A stretch of DNA of 64,000 nucleotides from contig CAIMFJ010000005.1 of assembly GCA_903840355.1 (NCBI GenBank), positions 310,001 to 374,000 of the forward strand, in the 5' to 3' direction. Below the pieces are notes generated by a model. That model did not search any database and was not told where the DNA came from. It saw nothing but the letters and a program-made list of their open reading frames with translations. The DNA comes from an uncultured Opitutia bacterium. Its GTDB lineage: Bacteria; Verrucomicrobiota; Verrucomicrobiia; Opitutales; UBA953. Numbering within the stretch: position 1 is the stretch's first letter; each line of letters starts with the position of its first letter. Made by a program: the position numbers and the translations under genes. Below, piece by piece: positions 61,361 through 64,000 of this stretch.

Positions 61361-64000
61361 ATGTCGCCTGAATTCGCCTCATCTACTGATAAATTACGTC
61401 GTGCCGCCCTCCAGCACGCACTCGCCGGGGAGGCTGCTTTGCAGGGTGAAATCATACCACGGGCTAAATTGTTCCTCGAAGAGGCTCGGCAAATTCAACT
61501 CGCCGCCCATCGAGTTGGCGCCCCTAGCACCGAAGTCGTCAAACTCCGTTCCGACGCCATCGATATTTTAATGGAGGCTCTTTACCTTCGGGCTGGACCT
61601 GGGGCTAAGGCGCTAACCTTGGTTGCTACGGGTGGCTACGGACGAGCCGAACTTTGCCCGCTGAGTGATATCGACCTCTTGGTTCTAGTCCCCAAGCACA
61701 CCCAAGCGACCAAGGCCACGACCGAATCGATTTTATACCCCTTGTGGGACATTGGGCTCAAGGTAGGGCAATCAGTGCGTACGGTGAACGAGTCGGTTAA
61801 TTTTGCCCAAGATGACCTCCACCTTCGCGTGGCTTTACTAGAAAATCGTTTATTAGCAGGGGACCCGCATTTACTCGAACAACTCCAAGCGAAACTCACA
61901 CAGATGTTGCGCGGGGATGCCTGGAAGCCACTGGCTAAAACGATTGTCGAATCACAACGCAAGCGGCGGGAAAAAGCGGGAGGTAGTGCTTACCTTCAAG
62001 AACCCGATTTAAAAAATGGGGTGGGTGCTTTGCGGGATGTTCAGGGCTGTATTTGGCTGGCCCGCATTGCCCGTGGCGGGGTCGGCGTCGAAGCCCTCGG
62101 CAGTTCAGGCTTTTTGCCTACGAATGATTTTCAAAAGTTCGTGCAAGCCCGGCAGTGTCTCTTGCGCCTGCGATGTGAATTACACTTTCAAGTCACGCGC
62201 CCCACGGAACAGCTTTCGCTGGAACGCCAAGATACGATTTCCGAAGCCTTGGGATACACCGGTTCGCTGACCGCGCGTATTGGTGGATTGATGCGGGAGT
62301 ATTTTGATGCCGCCGATCACGTGCGCCGTTGCGTCGAAATTGTGGAAGGTGGAGTCATGGGTGAGCCCGAGCCTAAAGGGTGGGGCGACCCCATTCTGGT
62401 AGATGGTTTCCGCGTGGTCGCGGGCGGTATCGTTTCGGCCACCCACCGTTTTATTTTTGAAGAAGACCCGGGGCGCTTGATTCGGCTTTTCCGCCTCTGC
62501 CAACTCCACGAAGCCCAACCTGACCGGGCGCTCTCACTCTTAGTACGCGAACGGGCACATTTGCTGACCTCGGAAATTGCCCAAACCGAGGACTGTCGCA
62601 GTGCGATGCGTGCCTTGCTGACCGAAGGGGGCAAGGTCTATCAAGCGATTCATGGACTGCGGGAACACGACCTGCTCTACCGCATCATCCCTGAATTCGC
62701 AGGGTTGCACTGCTTGGTGCAATTCGAGTTTTACCACCGATGGACTGCCGATGTGCACACCTTGCGTTGCCTTTATGAATTGGACCAAATTTACGCCGGG
62801 GCTACGACGATTGATCAGCGTTACCGCGATGTCGTGATTAGCAGCGAAGCTCCTTCGTTACTCTACGCTATTTTATTTTTACACGATATCGCCAAGTCGG
62901 GTGGGATTGAAGGCCATGCGGAACGAGGTGTTCCGATTGCGGATGCCGTACTCGAACGTTTAGGGTTCGACCACCGGGAGCGTGCCATTGCCAGTGGGGT
63001 GATTCGAAACCACTTAATCATGGGACTCTACTGGCAACGTCACGACATCGACGACCCTGCCAATATCGAACGCTTTGCCCAACTCGTCGGCGACGAGCAA
63101 GTACTCCACGCCTTGCATGTGCACACGCGGTGCGATGCCCGTGCGACCTCGCCTGATTTATGGACGGACTTTAAAGATGGCCAACATTGGCTCCTCTACC
63201 GTCGCACACTGGCTAAACTGGCGGGTGAAACGGAAACGGATCATCATACAGCCGCCGATAAACTCCACGAAGCCACGGCCAAAATTCTGGGAGACCGCCT
63301 ACCGCAGGATGAAGTGGAAGCCCATTTCAGTTTAATGCCCCGTGGCTATTTCTCACACGCCTCGGCGGAAGATGCTGCCTATCACTTGGAGCTTATTCAC
63401 CAACTCATCACCTCTGTCTTTTCGGATGATGGTGAAAATTCCCTTCGCCCGATTGTCGATTGGCATGACGACCTAGGCTCGGCTCAGTCCTTGGTAACCG
63501 TAGTTACGTGGGATCGTCCAGGGTTGTTTAGTCGCATGGCAGGCGCGTTTGCGGTGGCCGGGATTAATATTATTTCTTGTCGGGCGTTTTCGCGTGAAGA
63601 CGACGTCGCCATCGACTTTTTCAAAGTCGCCTTGCCCATTGGCAATGAAAAAGCCAGTAAAGCCAAGTTTACGGATTACCTCGCGAAATCTCTACTCGAG
63701 GGGTCAGACTTGACGGAAGAAGTCAGTGCCGAGGAAAAGAAAGCGGCCCAAACTTGGCCGCGCCGTCGTCCGTATGTCCCCTTAGCTTCCAAGGTAGAAG
63801 TCTACTACGAAGCTGACCTGCACCGCACGGTGGTGGAATTACAATGCAATGACCGTCTAGGCCTGCTTTTCCACGTAGGCCGGGTGATTCGGGAGTCGGG
63901 CTATACCATCACCTTTGCCAACGTAGCGACCGAGCAAGGCTTTGCTCTAGATACCTTCTACTTGGCCCCAGAACGCGATTTAGTGACCGCCCCGGAGCCT
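61361..64000 (+). CDS. glnD: [Protein-PII] uridylyltransferase, 3'-truncated by window edge
   Basis: GlnD controls nitrogen metabolism by adding or removing UMP on PII proteins. The open frame begins at ATG 61361 and runs for 880 codons without stop to base 64000, so only the last part is missing. The nucleotidyltransferase motif GGYGRAELCPLSDIDLL is at about 91-107, an HD domain (LHDIAKSGG) near 505, and two ACT domains near 710 (TWDRPGLFSRMAGAF) and 822 (LQCNDRLGLLFHVGR). The ATG follows GTCCT; no Shine-Dalgarno sequence is seen. Confidence 0.94.
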   Translation, partial: MSPEFASSTDKLRRAALQHALAGEAALQGEIIPRAKLFLEEARQIQLAAHRVGAPSTEVVKLRSDAIDILMEALYLRAGPGAKALTLVATGGYGRAELCPLSDIDLLVLVPKHTQATKATTESILYPLWDIGLKVGQSVRTVNESVNFAQDDLHLRVALLENRLLAGDPHLLEQLQAKLTQMLRGDAWKPLAKTIVESQRKRREKAGGSAYLQEPDLKNGVGALRDVQGCIWLARIARGGVGVEALGSSGFLPTNDFQKFVQARQCLLRLRCELHFQVTRPTEQLSLERQDTISEALGYTGSLTARIGGLMREYFDAADHVRRCVEIVEGGVMGEPEPKGWGDPILVDGFRVVAGGIVSATHRFIFEEDPGRLIRLFRLCQLHEAQPDRALSLLVRERAHLLTSEIAQTEDCRSAMRALLTEGGKVYQAIHGLREHDLLYRIIPEFAGLHCLVQFEFYHRWTADVHTLRCLYELDQIYAGATTIDQRYRDVVISSEAPSLLYAILFLHDIAKSGGIEGHAERGVPIADAVLERLGFDHRERAIASGVIRNHLIMGLYWQRHDIDDPANIERFAQLVGDEQVLHALHVHTRCDARATSPDLWTDFKDGQHWLLYRRTLAKLAGETETDHHTAADKLHEATAKILGDRLPQDEVEAHFSLMPRGYFSHASAEDAAYHLELIHQLITSVFSDDGENSLRPIVDWHDDLGSAQSLVTVVTWDRPGLFSRMAGAFAVAGINIISCRAFSREDDVAIDFFKVALPIGNEKASKAKFTDYLAKSLLEGSDLTEEVSAEEKKAAQTWPRRRPYVPLASKVEVYYEADLHRTVVELQCNDRLGLLFHVGRVIRESGYTITFANVATEQGFALDTFYLAPERDLVTAPEP

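Noticed and set aside
1-64000. CRISPR arrays, tRNA or rRNA genes, insertion sequences, integrated phage
   Set aside because: No spaced repeats, cloverleaf sequences, transposase, integrase or terminal inverted repeats were recognised in reading the window.

Overview
The window is a dense chromosomal segment of a bacterium that is most likely a member of Verrucomicrobiota, probably Opitutae. The main evidence is two very large proteins of the Verru_Chthon cassette protein A type, with a pilin-like start followed by an LALGHLQQEAGPD segment. A fused SecDF, a hexuronate operon and several Planctomycetes/Verrucomicrobia-flavoured enzyme families (ThuA-like, orphan enolase-superfamily and DapA-like proteins) agree with this. 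GC content looks moderate by eye; it was not computed. I recognise 51 protein genes and no rRNA, tRNA, CRISPR array, insertion sequence or prophage. No gene-free stretch exceeds 300 bases. The largest gaps (about 190 bp at 7101-7291 and about 160 bp at 57959-58118) hold only regulatory-looking sequence. Genes are tightly packed and convergent pairs often overlap at their stop codons.

Layout: 1-985 is the end of an alanine racemase gene. 982-9143 is a hexuronate-utilisation locus: a six-gene minus-strand operon (2-hydroxyacid dehydrogenase, LDH2-type dehydrogenase, KDG kinase, mannonate-type SDR, uronate isomerase, lipoprotein) divergent from a small secreted protein and an ExuT-like transporter. 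9164-16892 holds leuS, then HIT, phoH, ybeY and the preQ0 genes queC, queD and queE, with an outer-membrane barrel gene between queC and queD. 16959-25667 holds carA, a lipoprotein resembling only the C-terminal domain of a GH29 fucosidase, kup, yajC, secDF and recJ. 25668-35617 is a 10-kb minus-strand block of two tandem paralogous modules, each a giant GspK-like pseudopilin (about 1300 residues) plus a secreted partner. This is the strongest candidate for an undescribed system.

35754-38388 holds chrA, a DnaQ-like exonuclease and an apparently exported methyltransferase. 38392-45964 is a divergent catabolic cluster of unknown substrate (OYE-family oxidoreductase and DapA-like lyase against MFS, enolase-superfamily enzyme, ThuA-like protein and a second MFS). 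45947-50262 holds a Cys-rich secreted protein divergent from a His-tailed membrane protein, an EVE protein, TatD and an OlsF-like fused acyltransferase. 50307-64000 holds metY, cysS, a SIMPL protein, thrS, a Tat-exported alkaline phosphatase, a redoxin, cysE, a GAF histidine kinase, a DedA protein and the 5' 880 codons of glnD, which runs off the window.

A general oddity is that few genes have a clear Shine-Dalgarno sequence. Many start codons instead follow directly on a short pyrimidine run such as CCCCT or TCCT. One promoter-like pair sits so close to its ATG that the transcript would be nearly leaderless. All assignments come from reading the sequence and remembered family features; no database search was run.
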